The position numbers were made by a program, and so were the translations under genes. From the NCBI RefSeq assembly GCF_029193595.2, contig NZ_CP135052.1:2294001-2358000 (forward strand): a stretch of 64,000 bases of DNA, given 5' to 3'. The stretch is from Providencia hangzhouensis. GTDB lineage: Bacteria > Pseudomonadota > Gammaproteobacteria > Enterobacterales > Enterobacteriaceae. The notes under the pieces were generated by a model, which worked only from the letters and a program-made list of their open reading frames with translations, had not been told where the DNA came from and ran no database searches. Shown here one piece after another: positions 10,453 to 19,386 of this stretch (within the stretch, counting starts at the first letter, position 1; the number at the start of each line of letters is the position of its first letter).

Positions 10453-10598
10453 TTGATGTATTAATAATGCAGTGTAAAATAATTATTATAAGTGATGATT
10501 TATTAATGAGTAAGTCATCTTATGGAATTCAAAGATAGTAGCATTTATAGGTATTTTTGCCGGGTGATGCTGTCGATACCCAAAAATTAGAGGTATGT

Positions 10599-11219
10599 AT
10601 GAGCCAGTTTTTTTATATCCATCCGGACAATCCTCAGGCAAGACTTATTAGCCAGAGTGTTGAAATTTTAAATAAAGGCGGAGTGATTGTTTATCCTACA
10701 GATTCAGGATATGCCATTGGATGCCGTTTAGAAGAAAAAGATGCTTTACAACGTATCTGTCGGATTCGTCAGCTTGATGCTAACCATAATTTCACATTAA
10801 TGTGCAGAGATCTCTCTGAGCTATCCAATTATGCGCATGTTGATAACACTGTCTTCCGTTTAATTAAAAATAATACACCAGGTAATTACACCTTTATTTT
10901 GCGGGCAACGAAAGAAGTTCCACGGCGTTTAATGAATGAAAAACGTAAAACTATTGGTTTACGTGTACCGTCGAACCCGATTGCTCGAGATTTACTCGAA
11001 GCTGTTGGTGAACCGTTGATGTCAACTAGTTTGATTATGCCAGGTGATGATTTCACTCAATCAGACCCTGAGGAAATCCGCGATTTACTCGATAAACAAG
11101 TCGATTTGGTGATACATGGTGGTTATATTGGGCAAAAACCAACAACTGTGATTGACTTTACTGATGATACGCCTGTTGTGGCGCGAGTCGGAACAGGGGA
11201 TCCAACGCCTTTTGAGTAG
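10599..11219 (+). CDS. yciO: YciO, YrdC/Sua5-like nucleotide-binding protein
   Basis: A 206-aa protein of the YrdC/Sua5/TsaC superfamily. Family members bind double-stranded RNA or nucleotides and some make threonylcarbamoyl-AMP for tRNA t6A; the role of YciO itself is not settled. It is highly similar to E. coli YciO throughout: SQFFYIHPDNPQ, KGGVIVYPTDSGYAIGC, NNTPGNYTFIL and KRKTIGLRVPSNPIA. The start at 10599 was chosen over an in-frame ATG 14 codons upstream by match to the family and an AGAGG site. It probably follows rnm in one transcript, though 146 bases separate them. Confidence 0.93.
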   Translation: MSQFFYIHPDNPQARLISQSVEILNKGGVIVYPTDSGYAIGCRLEEKDALQRICRIRQLDANHNFTLMCRDLSELSNYAHVDNTVFRLIKNNTPGNYTFILRATKEVPRRLMNEKRKTIGLRVPSNPIARDLLEAVGEPLMSTSLIMPGDDFTQSDPEEIRDLLDKQVDLVIHGGYIGQKPTTVIDFTDDTPVVARVGTGDPTPFE

Positions 11220-11320
11220 GTATAAATATATCGAAGCTTAAGATTCAGTACTGAACTAACTAAAATTGTATTGAATGTGCAATATACAGATAAGTAATAG
11301 GGGTTCAGGACAAACCTGTG

Positions 11321-11378
11321 TATAATGCGCGGGTTTTCAAATTCATTATTGTTTGGCGCGGCAAAAATAGCGCGCCAA
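11321..11378 (+). promoter_or_regulatory. rluB promoter -10 box and leader hairpin
   Basis: TATAAT at 11321-11326 is a candidate -10 box. It is followed in the leader by a perfect 8-bp GC-rich inverted repeat, TTGGCGCG (11353-11360) and CGCGCCAA (11371-11378), with a 10-base A-rich loop, 41 bases ahead of the rluB start. No T run follows, so it is not an intrinsic terminator. A regulatory role in the 5' untranslated region is inference. Confidence 0.45.
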
Positions 11379-11419
11379 AAAGATATTTGACGCCTGTGAA
11401 GGCGACAGCAGAGGGTTAC

Positions 11420-12337
11420 ATGAGCGTAAAACCGCAAAAAACTGAAAAATTACAGAAAATCCTTGCTCGTTCAGGGCATGGTTCTCGTCGAGAAATCGAA
11501 ACATTCCTGCAAGCGGGTCGTATTAGTGTTGATGGCAAAATTGCGACACTAGGGGACCGTGTTGAAGTCACACCAGCAACAAAAATTCGTTTAGATGGTC
11601 GTTTATTAGCAATCAAAGAGCCTGAAAAGGAAATCTGTCGTGTAATGGCTTACTACAAGCCAGAAGGTGAGTTATGCACACGTCATGATCCTGAAGGGCG
11701 CCCAACTGTTTTTAACCGTTTACCACGGTTAACAGGGGCGCGGTGGATTGCTGTTGGCCGTTTAGATGTTAACACTAGTGGTTTATTGTTATTCACAACA
11801 GACGGTGAGCTCGCTAATCGTTTAATGCACCCTAGCCGTGAAGTTGAACGTGAATATGCAGTGCGTGTGTTTGGTGAAATTAACGATGCAAAAATTCGTC
11901 AATTAACACAAGGTGTACAGTTGGAAGATGGCCCAGCCTCTTTTAAAACGGTTTCTTACCGTGGCGGAGAAGGGATGAACCAATGGTTTAATGTCACCTT
12001 AACAGAAGGACGTAACCGCGAAGTTCGTCGCCTTTGGGAATCTGTTGGTGTACAAGTCAGCCGTTTAATCCGTGTGCGTTATGGTGATATCGACTTACCT
12101 AAAGGTTTACCACGTGGAGGATGGACGGAACTTGGTTTAGAGCAAACCAACTATCTCCGTGAGCTGGTGGAACTGCCGGTGGAAACGGAAAGTAAGGTTG
12201 CGGTTGAGCGCGATCAACGTCGCATTAAAGCAAACCAAATTCGCCGTGCAGTAAAACGCCATACACAAGTTGCATCGCGTCCGGCATCAAAACGTCAATC
12301 ATCAAGACCAACGGCGAAACGTCGTACTCGCATCTAA
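11420..12337 (+). CDS. rluB: 23S rRNA pseudouridine(2605) synthase RluB
   Basis: RluB (305 aa) makes pseudouridine 2605 in 23S rRNA. It has an N-terminal S4 RNA-binding domain ([21 protein letters not shown]) and an RsuA-type catalytic domain with the aspartate motif [13 protein letters not shown] near residue 115 and [14 protein letters not shown] lysine/arginine-rich C-terminal tail follows. The start at 11420 ([13 protein letters not shown]) is 34 codons inside a longer open frame; it matches the family N-terminus, and a hairpin and likely promoter occupy the upstream part. Confidence 0.95.
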   Translation: MSVKPQKTEKLQKILARSGHGSRREIETFLQAGRISVDGKIATLGDRVEVTPATKIRLDGRLLAIKEPEKEICRVMAYYKPEGELCTRHDPEGRPTVFNRLPRLTGARWIAVGRLDVNTSGLLLFTTDGELANRLMHPSREVEREYAVRVFGEINDAKIRQLTQGVQLEDGPASFKTVSYRGGEGMNQWFNVTLTEGRNREVRRLWESVGVQVSRLIRVRYGDIDLPKGLPRGGWTELGLEQTNYLRELVELPVETESKVAVERDQRRIKANQIRRAVKRHTQVASRPASKRQSSRPTAKRRTRI

Positions 12338-12361
12338 ACTTGCTATTCTTTATTCAGTATA

Positions 12362-12396
12362 AAAAACGCAGAGCGTAATTCCTCTGCGTTTTTTTA
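12362..12396 (+). terminator. rluB terminator
   Basis: AAAAACGCAGAG pairs with CTCTGCGTTTTT around an 8-base loop, followed by more T. A strong hairpin 24 bases past the rluB stop. The A run on the left arm lets it act in both directions. Confidence 0.9.
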
Positions 12397-12536
12397 TGCG
12401 GTCACGCCAATAATCATCCACTCCAGTAATCATCAATCTTATAAACTCATCTTTCAGTAATAGTTATATGCAACATAGATAATTAGAAAATTAATGGTCT
12501 AGTTCACATTATTATGAAACCTATCAATAATAGATA

Positions 12537-12692
12537 ATGTTTATGAGATGTTTGTCTCATTTTAATGTAATAAAAAGTCTTAGTATGCCCCTTCTTATGG
12601 GATGTAACTCACAAAATGTTGAGTTGCTAACTGATAATAAAGACAAATTTACAGATAAACCTATTACTTACCCAGTTTATCCAGATAAATAA
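12537..12692 (+). CDS. Doubtful small ORF with a lipobox-like motif
   Basis: A 51-codon frame from ATG 12537, with an internal ATG at 12585, to TAA 12692, ending 39 bases before aphA. It contains PLLMGCNS, which resembles a lipoprotein cleavage site (L-M-G-C), followed by a polar tail ending YPVYPDK. The upstream segment is short and not very hydrophobic, and no ribosome site is obvious. It may be a degenerate lipoprotein gene or chance. I do not recognise it. Confidence 0.2.
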   Translation: MFMRCLSHFNVIKSLSMPLLMGCNSQNVELLTDNKDKFTDKPITYPVYPDK

Positions 12693-12731
12693 AGAATGGT
12701 TTAAGTGGATAAACCTGAATAAGGACAAAAC

Positions 12732-13445
12732 ATGAAAAAAATAACACTGACTTTGAGTGCGATTGCATTGGCATTGAGTTTTACGGCAACCTCTCAAGCA
12801 AAAATTCCAATGCCAGAAACCGTAAGCCCCGGCGTTACCGTTGTTGAACTTGCTCAACAACAGCCTATTCATTGGGTTTCCATCGAACAAATTAAACAAA
12901 GCCTAGAAGGAAAAGCACCTATGGCTGTTGGGTTTGATATCGATGATACGGTGTTATTTTCAAGTCCAGGTTTTTACCGTGGTAAATTAGAGTTCTCACC
13001 TAACGATTTTAGCTACCTCAAAAATCAACAATTTTGGGAAAAAATGAATAATGAGTGGGACAAATTCAGTATGCCAAAACAAGTGGGTATTGATTTAGTC
13101 AAAATGCACTTAGAGCGCGGTGACACTGTTTATTTCATTACTGGCCGTACGAAAACAAAAACGGAAACAGTGACGAAATATGTTCAAGAAGGTTTAGCGA
13201 TACCTGCGGATAAAATGCAACCTGTTATTTTTGCGGGTGATGAACCAGGGCAAAATAATAAAGTGAGCTGGATGCGTGATCACAAACTTACCATATATTA
13301 TGGTGATGCTGATGCCGATATCGCAGCAGCACATGAGTTAGGTATTCGCGGTGTTCGTATTTTACGTGCGGCAAACTCATCTTACCAACCATTACCAAAA
13401 GCAGGTCGCTTTGGTGAAGAGGTTGTGATTAATTCAGAATATTAA
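12732..13445 (+). CDS. aphA: Class B acid phosphatase AphA
   Basis: AphA (237 aa) is a periplasmic HAD-family phosphatase and phosphotransferase acting on nucleotides and other phosphomonoesters. It has a signal peptide ending near SFTATSQA, the DDDD motif AVGFDIDDTVLFSSPG near residue 66, the YFITGRTKTKTETV segment and the second acidic motif YYGDADADI near residue 193. A good AAGGA site precedes the ATG. It is monocistronic, with terminators before and after. Confidence 0.95.
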   Translation: MKKITLTLSAIALALSFTATSQAKIPMPETVSPGVTVVELAQQQPIHWVSIEQIKQSLEGKAPMAVGFDIDDTVLFSSPGFYRGKLEFSPNDFSYLKNQQFWEKMNNEWDKFSMPKQVGIDLVKMHLERGDTVYFITGRTKTKTETVTKYVQEGLAIPADKMQPVIFAGDEPGQNNKVSWMRDHKLTIYYGDADADIAAAHELGIRGVRILRAANSSYQPLPKAGRFGEEVVINSEY

Positions 13446-13463
13446 TTCAACAAATACAACGCA

Positions 13464-13491
13464 AAAAAGGAGGTTATTTAACCTCCTTTTT
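13464..13491. terminator. Bidirectional terminator between aphA and haemagglutinin gene 2
   Basis: AAAAAAGGAGGTT pairs with AACCTCCTTTTT around a 4-base loop, with A and T runs on both sides. It can end aphA on the plus strand and haemagglutinin gene 2 on the minus strand. Confidence 0.88.
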
Positions 13492-13506
13492 AATCGATGT
13501 AATATA

Positions 13507-15654
13507 TTAGTTTGTCACAACTGCATCAATAATCACACGGTTACCCGTGATACTTCCAGCCGTTCCATTACTTACTATAGGGCTGGTGACTTTAGTCGTG
13601 TTAGTAGAACGTAAAGCACCATATTGGTTGTTAATACGATTTTTTGAATCAATGGTGAGATTTTTCCCTGCGGCCACTGTTCCTGAATAGTTTTCTAATG
13701 TGCCAACATCCAGTTTCTGGCTATTAGCGCTTTTGATTTCTCCATAATTATTATTGAGTGTTGCTTTGAGCTTAACGTCAATATCATTACGTGCAGCGGT
13801 ATTATTTTCTACATTTGCAGCAATAGAACCATAGGTATTATGTAACGTATCACCTTTAACTTTAATAGTTCCATTATTGGTTTGTAGGCCACCATTTTGG
13901 TTTGTTAGTCCAAATTTAGTATTAATGAGTTTAAAGTCACTACTGTAACTGTTGTTCAAATAACTGGTTTCAATATCGAGATTATTTTCTGCATTAATTA
14001 ACCCTGCTTGGTTATCAATACTATAGGCTTTAATCGTAAGATTTTGTCCTTTGATATAGCCAGAACGGTTGTTCATTGAATTAGCATTAATAACGGATTT
14101 GCCGTTATTCGAAACAATCGCTCCGGTGTTATTGAGCTGGTTAGCATTGATATTCATCAAGCGACCACTATGAATGGTTGACGTTCCCGCATTAGTGAGT
14201 GATACCGACGCATCTAAATTCATCTGGCCATCAATGGCATTTATTTCAGAATTAGTTTGCGTTAAGTACATCGTACTGATGTCTGCATGGCGTTGTGCAG
14301 TAATTTTGCTATTTGATGTGTTATCAATTGCGGATTGCGTGCTGATTTTGCTATCTCGCCCTGCAGTAATATTGGAGTTTTCATTCACAACACGAACGGC
14401 ATTAATCGTTATATCACGCCCAGCATTGAATCCTTTTACTGGATCATTTGGATTGGCGAGATTGTCCCTGTTGTAAATTGTACTCATGGAATGAATGTCG
14501 ATATTACCTTTAGTAGACTGAACGATACCATTATCATTTACAAATGAATCAGAGAGTGTATTAACATTCTGCAGAGCGATTATCGAACCACGATTGTTGC
14601 TTAGTGTACCTAATGTACTTAGATTAATATCATTGTTATAGGATGTGATATCACCATTATCATTATTAATTACACCCGTTCCTGCAACGGTAATATTGAC
14701 GTTTTTATTACCCGCAATGCGACCGTTATTGGTAAGGCTTGCTGCTTTAATATCAATATCACCCGCTGCGTTCATATTACCATTGGTATTATTCACCGTT
14801 CCTGCGGTATCAATAGAAATTGCGCCATTATAGGTACCAATATCCCCTAAATTACTGACACCAACGCCAGTTTCAGTGGCTATTAATGAGATTTTATTGG
14901 CATACATACCGCCAATCGACGAAACATCAATCCCAACAGTGGGTTTTGTTCCAATTGCAGCGGCTGTACCCGTCACATCCCCAGCCGAATTGACGTGATT
15001 ACTTCCAGCTATCACATTGATGCGCTGTGTATCAATAATGCTATTAATGGCCACCGAACGTGCAATTAAATCTGTCGGAGAATTGGTATCTAATCTCCCA
15101 TTGATGGCAATTTTACCTTGCTGCACATTATAGTTAGCAATGGAGCCATCATTTGCTAGCTCTACTTTACCGGTTGTCAGTGTTGTACGATTGGTGTTGA
15201 TAAAGCCACAGTTGTTACATGTAACACCGGAAGCATTAGCAACGATTACTTGCGCTTTGCCGCCTGCAACCTCAATCATGCCATTTAATGTGGTTGCCGC
15301 ATTTGAATTTATTTCGTTTAAGATAACTTTAGCTCGCCCGCCGGCAACATTGGTATTGCCACCAATTTTGCCGCCAATGAGCGTATTAGAATTTTTTGCA
15401 CTGTTATTTAAAATAACACCTTTTTGGTCAACATCGAATTGGCTATAGGTATTATGGGAAACACCAGCCTGGCTTGGTTTATTAATATAAACGACAGTCG
15501 GCCCATTACCTTGATTTAATATACCAGCCCCATTAGTTGGTGTAATTGACGCTTGGGCAACAGTAGAGGTTCCAACGATCATTGAAACACATAAAAAGAG
15601 TGGGTTAAATTTCAATTTGGTGAAATTCAAATGAGAATTTGAAACATTTTTCAT
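13507..15654 (-). CDS. Short filamentous haemagglutinin-type exoprotein (TpsA-like), paralogue 2
   Basis: A complete 715-aa protein. It has a long signal region ending TSTVAQA, then a two-partner-secretion domain: GVSHNTYSQFDVDQKGVILN, MIEVAGGKAQVIVANASG and TCNNCGFINT. About 450 residues of asparagine-rich repeats follow, with N-N-x-G-x-I patterns typical of the right-handed beta-helix. Most TpsA haemagglutinins run to thousands of residues; this one stops right after the helix and lacks any recognised C-terminal toxin or pretoxin motif. An AAGGGA ribosome site and a 555-base upstream gap precede it. No TpsB transporter is in the window, so export must rely on one elsewhere, or the protein is not exported. 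Confidence 0.85.
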   Translation of the reverse strand: MKNVSNSHLNFTKLKFNPLFLCVSMIVGTSTVAQASITPTNGAGILNQGNGPTVVYINKPSQAGVSHNTYSQFDVDQKGVILNNSAKNSNTLIGGKIGGNTNVAGGRAKVILNEINSNAATTLNGMIEVAGGKAQVIVANASGVTCNNCGFINTNRTTLTTGKVELANDGSIANYNVQQGKIAINGRLDTNSPTDLIARSVAINSIIDTQRINVIAGSNHVNSAGDVTGTAAAIGTKPTVGIDVSSIGGMYANKISLIATETGVGVSNLGDIGTYNGAISIDTAGTVNNTNGNMNAAGDIDIKAASLTNNGRIAGNKNVNITVAGTGVINNDNGDITSYNNDINLSTLGTLSNNRGSIIALQNVNTLSDSFVNDNGIVQSTKGNIDIHSMSTIYNRDNLANPNDPVKGFNAGRDITINAVRVVNENSNITAGRDSKISTQSAIDNTSNSKITAQRHADISTMYLTQTNSEINAIDGQMNLDASVSLTNAGTSTIHSGRLMNINANQLNNTGAIVSNNGKSVINANSMNNRSGYIKGQNLTIKAYSIDNQAGLINAENNLDIETSYLNNSYSSDFKLINTKFGLTNQNGGLQTNNGTIKVKGDTLHNTYGSIAANVENNTAARNDIDVKLKATLNNNYGEIKSANSQKLDVGTLENYSGTVAAGKNLTIDSKNRINNQYGALRSTNTTKVTSPIVSNGTAGSITGNRVIIDAVVTN

Positions 15655-16209
15655 ATATATCCCTTAAATAAAATAGAAAAATCTAAGATAACTAACAATC
15701 CATTATTGCAGTTTAATTATGCTTAAATAGAAAACTAAATAAAATTAATAATGTTAACATGGGTAAATATATCGTTATTCATTGATAACTAACTAAAACT
15801 GAATAAAAGCGGAGTAATATCTATTTTTATAGATTAGTTTGTTTTTTATCAATAGGTTGTGTTTACGCATTTTTAGCCTGTTAGGAGGATTTTACTCACG
15901 TAGCAATACGTAATCATTTTAATTAAAGAGGAGGTTTTCAACAAATAGCATTAATTATTTTTATATTTATTCTTTATCGTTATAAAATAATTGTGATACT
16001 TGATGAACAAAAGTTAGCAAAAAAATTCATACTACCAAAAAATATTTTCCAATATGGAGTTCACACTAAATTAGTGTTACCAATGAAAAGTATTAAATAA
16101 CTTTTTTATAGGTTAACTGATGGCTTAGTTAGAAAAATAGCTAGTGAAATAGATTAGAAGTGCAATAATAAAAAATAACGCCTTATTATTGCACTTTGTT
16201 ATCGGATGA
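15655..16209. other. Long AT-rich gap between haemagglutinin gene 2 and btuR
   Basis: About 555 bases with no supported gene. It contains the upstream region of haemagglutinin gene 2, including the element shared with paralogue 1 at 15889-15924. The btuR-proximal part (16140-16205) is T/A-rich with no clear terminator stem. It is more AT-rich than the neighbouring genes. Confidence 0.5.
15889..15924 (-). promoter_or_regulatory. Upstream element shared by the two haemagglutinin genes (copy 2)
   Basis: The plus strand reads gaggattttac then, eleven bases later, tacgtaatcatt, about 235-270 bases upstream of the start codon. It matches the block at 2383-2419 in sequence and in distance from the gene. 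Confidence 0.35.
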
Positions 16210-16803
16210 TTACCAATCAATCCCTTTTTGAGCTTTAATCCCAATATCAAATGCATGTTTCACTGGGCGCATTTCTGTTACTGTATCAGCTAATTCGATT
16301 AAATCTCGGTGGCAACCTCTGCCAGTGATCACAACAGATTGATTGGCAGGGCGGCTTTGTAATGCTTGGATCACTTCTGCTAATTCGAGATAATGGTAAC
16401 TTACCATGTAGGTGAGTTCATCTAAAATGACTAAATCGTACTGTGGGTCACTTAATAATTGTTTGGCGTATTGCCAAGTTTCTATACAGGCGAGGGTGTC
16501 TGTCTCTTTGTTTTGAGTTTCCCAAGTGAACCCTGTGGACATAACATAGAAGGGAACGCCTTGGGGTTCTAACAGCTCACGTTCACCATTATCCCAGCCA
16601 CCTTTAATAAATTGAACAACAGCGGCTTTTTTACCATGGCCTACTGCACGGCAAACAGTACCAAATGCCGCTGTCGTTTTGCCTTTTCCATTTCCAGTAA
16701 AGACAATAACGATACCCCGTTCAATTTGAGCGGCTTCAATTCGTGCATCCACTTTTTCTTTTAAACGTTGTTGACGTTCTTCGTGTCGGCTTTGAGACAT
16801 CAT
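16210..16803 (-). CDS. btuR: Cob(I)alamin adenosyltransferase (BtuR/CobO/CobA type)
   Basis: BtuR (197 aa) transfers the adenosyl group of ATP to the cobalt of corrinoids, giving adenosylcobalamin forms. The P-loop is GNGKGKTTAAFG near residue 37. VQFIKGGWDNGE, the DLVILDELTYMVSYHYL Walker B-like block and VVITGRGCHRDLIELAD all match the family. It begins two bases after the yciK stop and is probably cotranscribed with it, as in E. coli. Two adjacent Met codons could start it. Confidence 0.96.
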   Translation of the reverse strand: MMSQSRHEERQQRLKEKVDARIEAAQIERGIVIVFTGNGKGKTTAAFGTVCRAVGHGKKAAVVQFIKGGWDNGERELLEPQGVPFYVMSTGFTWETQNKETDTLACIETWQYAKQLLSDPQYDLVILDELTYMVSYHYLELAEVIQALQSRPANQSVVITGRGCHRDLIELADTVTEMRPVKHAFDIGIKAQKGIDW

Positions 16804-16805
16804 TT

Positions 16806-17570
16806 TTACTCCGCAGCACCGGGCTTGCGTCCGGGTTGTGCATCATAGCTACTTCCTGTTTTACGCAGGCTATCATCACCCATCAAATAGATATAAATAG
16901 GCATGATATCAGCAGGAGTTTTCAATTTAAGTGGATCTTCGTCAGGGAATGCGCTTGCTCGCATAGAGGTTCGAGTTCCACCTGGATTAATACAATTTAC
17001 ACGAAGATTACTGTGCTTATACTCTTCGGATAGAATTTGCATTAAACCTTCTGTCGCAAATTTAGAGACAGAATAAGCTCCCCAACCGGCTCGACCTTGT
17101 TTACCTACACTTGAACTGGTAAAAACTAACGAGGCATTAGGCGCTTTAAGTAATAGAGGGAGCAAAGCTTGAGTTAGCATGAATGTGGCATTAACATTTA
17201 TTTGCATCACATCATGCCATAGGTCACTGGGTTGCTCAGAGATAGGGGCTACTACACCAAGTATTCCCGCGTTGTGTAAAACGCCATCTAAATAAGGCGT
17301 TATTGACGCAACTTGCGAAGCGAGTGTATGGCAGTCATCAATTGTTGCGGTTAATAAGTCTAATATAAAGCAAGGTGGATTCTTTCCATCTAAAGCCGCT
17401 ATTTCATCACTAACTGATTGTAATTTATGCAGTGTTCTACCAACAAGAATAAGGGATGCACCATAGCGCGCATAAGTGAGAGCGGCTTCACGGCCAATGC
17501 CATCACCGGCACCTGTCACGAGAATAGTTTTACCTTTCAATAGGTCTTGTCTAGGCTGATATTGGAGCAT
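16806..17570 (-). CDS. yciK: YciK short-chain dehydrogenase/reductase
   Basis: A 254-aa classical SDR. The NAD(P)-binding GxxxGxG motif is TGAGDGIGR near residue 19; the NAG motif is LHNAGILG; the catalytic Ser lies in VFTSSSVGKQGR and Tyr-Lys in GAYSVSKFATEG. NCINPGGTRTSMRA is characteristic of the YciK subgroup. Its substrate is not established. The start at 17570 (MLQYQPRQDLLKGK) was chosen over an ATG nine codons upstream by family match and an AGGAAAG site. Confidence 0.94.
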   Translation of the reverse strand: MLQYQPRQDLLKGKTILVTGAGDGIGREAALTYARYGASLILVGRTLHKLQSVSDEIAALDGKNPPCFILDLLTATIDDCHTLASQVASITPYLDGVLHNAGILGVVAPISEQPSDLWHDVMQINVNATFMLTQALLPLLLKAPNASLVFTSSSVGKQGRAGWGAYSVSKFATEGLMQILSEEYKHSNLRVNCINPGGTRTSMRASAFPDEDPLKLKTPADIMPIYIYLMGDDSLRKTGSSYDAQPGRKPGAAE

Positions 17571-17747
17571 ATTCTTTCCTACTATTGTGATTAGCATGTA
17601 TGGTTATCATCGCACTGATTGTGATAATTGGCTAATCTAACATAGTATTAACAAGGTTTGTCGTGCCAACTCTGTTTTTTTCTGGTTGTTTGCGCGTAAT
17701 CGTGAGATTATTTTTGTATTGAAGATAAATATCAAAAGGATCAGATT

Positions 17748-18794
17748 GTGGAGTATTTCTCATTGTATGGGCTATTTTTAGCAAAAGTCGTTACGATTTT
17801 GGTAGCGGTGGTTTTGCTGGCTGTTTTTGTGTTTGGCGTAGGTATGCGCAGACAAGGAGCAAAAGGTGCTTTGAAAATCACAGATTTAGGTGAAAGCTAT
17901 CGTGAGCGTCAGCGCCAAATGCAACAGATAAAAATGAATGAATCAGAACATAAGGCATGGCTAAAAGCATTTAAAAAACAGCAAAAAGCAAAATCAAAAA
18001 GTGAGAAAACTGGGGCTAAATTAGGCCAAACAGGGGTTAAAAAGCCTTGCTTATATGTCTTAGACTTCAAAGGTAGTATGGATGCACGTGAAGTTGCCTC
18101 TTTACGTGAAGAGATCAGTGCAATTCTCGCTGTTGCAGACCAACAGGATGAGGTTTTGTTAAGACTTGAAAGCCCAGGTGGGATGGTTCATGGTTATGGC
18201 TTAGCGGCTTCACAATTACTAAGAATCAAAGAAAAAAATATCCCACTGACTATTGCGGTAGATAAAGTCGCTGCGAGTGGTGGATATATGATGGCGTGCA
18301 TCGCAGATAAAATTATCGCAGCGCCATTTGCCATTATTGGTTCGATTGGTGTTGTCGCTCAAATTCCAAATATTCATCGGTTATTAAAAAAGCATGATGT
18401 TGATGTTGAACTTCACACCGCTGGCGAATATAAACGTACATTGACCATGTTAGGTGAGAACACGGAGCAAGGTCGTAAGAAATTTGTTGAAGATTTAAAT
18501 TCAACACATGAATTGTTTAAACAATTTGTTCATCAAAATCGCCCATCTTTAGATATTTCTGCAGTTGCAACAGGGGAGTATTGGTATGGTTCACAGGCGC
18601 TTGATAAAGGGCTTGTGGATAATATTGGTGTGAGTGATGATTTTATTATTAATGCGATTGATACTAAGGAAATAGTTAGTATCCGTTATGTATTAAGTAA
18701 AAAAATGATGGATAAGTTTATGGGAAGCGCGGCAAAGAGCGTGGATAATTTATTATTGCGCTGGTGGCAGCGTGGGCAAAAACCACTCTTGTAA
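17748..18794 (+). CDS. sohB: Inner-membrane peptidase SohB (S49 family)
   Basis: A 348-aa relative of signal-peptide peptidase SppA; E. coli sohB is a multicopy suppressor of degP loss. It has an N-terminal membrane helix (residues 10-30), a basic linker, then the S49 domain with FKGSMDA, LRLESPGGMVHGYG, the catalytic Ser in DKVAASGGYMMAC and the Lys region AGEYKRTLTMLGENTEQG. The start codon is GTG at 17748 with AAAGGA upstream; no better ATG is near. Confidence 0.95.
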   Translation: MEYFSLYGLFLAKVVTILVAVVLLAVFVFGVGMRRQGAKGALKITDLGESYRERQRQMQQIKMNESEHKAWLKAFKKQQKAKSKSEKTGAKLGQTGVKKPCLYVLDFKGSMDAREVASLREEISAILAVADQQDEVLLRLESPGGMVHGYGLAASQLLRIKEKNIPLTIAVDKVAASGGYMMACIADKIIAAPFAIIGSIGVVAQIPNIHRLLKKHDVDVELHTAGEYKRTLTMLGENTEQGRKKFVEDLNSTHELFKQFVHQNRPSLDISAVATGEYWYGSQALDKGLVDNIGVSDDFIINAIDTKEIVSIRYVLSKKMMDKFMGSAAKSVDNLLLRWWQRGQKPLL

Positions 18795-18843
18795 TTTCGA
18801 ATTTTGCCTAGCGAATAAGCGTTTTTAAATCTACTATTAATTT

Positions 18844-18863
18844 ACCGGCTTTTTAGCCGGTAA
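18844..18863. terminator. Hairpin between sohB and yciN
   Basis: The plus strand has ACCGGCT, TTTT, AGCCGGT within a longer TTTACCGGCT/AGCCGGTAAA palindrome. It lies between two convergent genes and could end both, although the following T runs are poor on either strand. Confidence 0.55.
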
Positions 18864-18890
18864 ATTATATACAAAGAGCAAACGTGTTAA

Positions 18891-19148
18891 TTAGTTATTA
18901 TCACTCAATTGGTATTGTTCTGATAGTACATGAGCAAGGTGTTTGTACATATTAAAAGCAGCGGTACTCTTTAAGGTAGGGATATTGTTCTCATCTAAGA
19001 AGAACTCCCCTTTAAATACCAATGTACCTCGATGCTGCTCTACAGTATCAACAAACATACCATGAATATAATCATCATGTTTCTTTATGATATCATTAGC
19101 TTTTTCAAGTAACTCTTTTTTTGTGATGAACGGTAAATTGTCTTGCAT
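18891..19148 (-). CDS. yciN: YciN family small protein
   Basis: An 85-aa protein matching E. coli YciN (83 aa): KKELLEKANDIIKKHDDYI, LVFKGEFFLDENNIPTLKSTA and NMYKHLAHVLSEQYQL. It has no signal peptide or membrane segment, so it is probably cytoplasmic. The function is unknown. An AAGGAAG ribosome site precedes the ATG. As in E. coli it lies beside and divergent from topA. Confidence 0.92.
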   Translation of the reverse strand: MQDNLPFITKKELLEKANDIIKKHDDYIHGMFVDTVEQHRGTLVFKGEFFLDENNIPTLKSTAAFNMYKHLAHVLSEQYQLSDNN

Positions 19149-19386
19149 AACTTGGCTTCCTTGAAAAAATAATTGGTTGCTTCTAGCATTTTATCAGGTA
19201 GAGTGTGTGGTTTTCAATTGTGACTAAACATCTTTATATGGTTAAAATCAGTCGACTAGAAGACACTTTGTGCCTTTTAGAATAACGTGATTGAGTTTAT
19301 AAGTTTTGTTTCAACACAAATAATTGTTTAAAAATATATTGATATATTGTGATTGTGTCGCAATATAAAAAAGAGATTCTCATTTT

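Larger units (their letters stand above)
12338..12731. other. Gap between rluB and aphA
   Basis: About 390 AT-rich bases holding the rluB terminator at its left end, a doubtful small reading frame (12537-12692), and the aphA promoter region at the right. No other structure was recognised. Confidence 0.5.

Noticed and set aside
13507..15654. Contact-dependent inhibition (cdiA) assignment for the haemagglutinin genes
   Set aside because: No VENN-type motif, toxin C-terminus, immunity gene or TpsB is visible; only the secretion domain and beta-helix are present.
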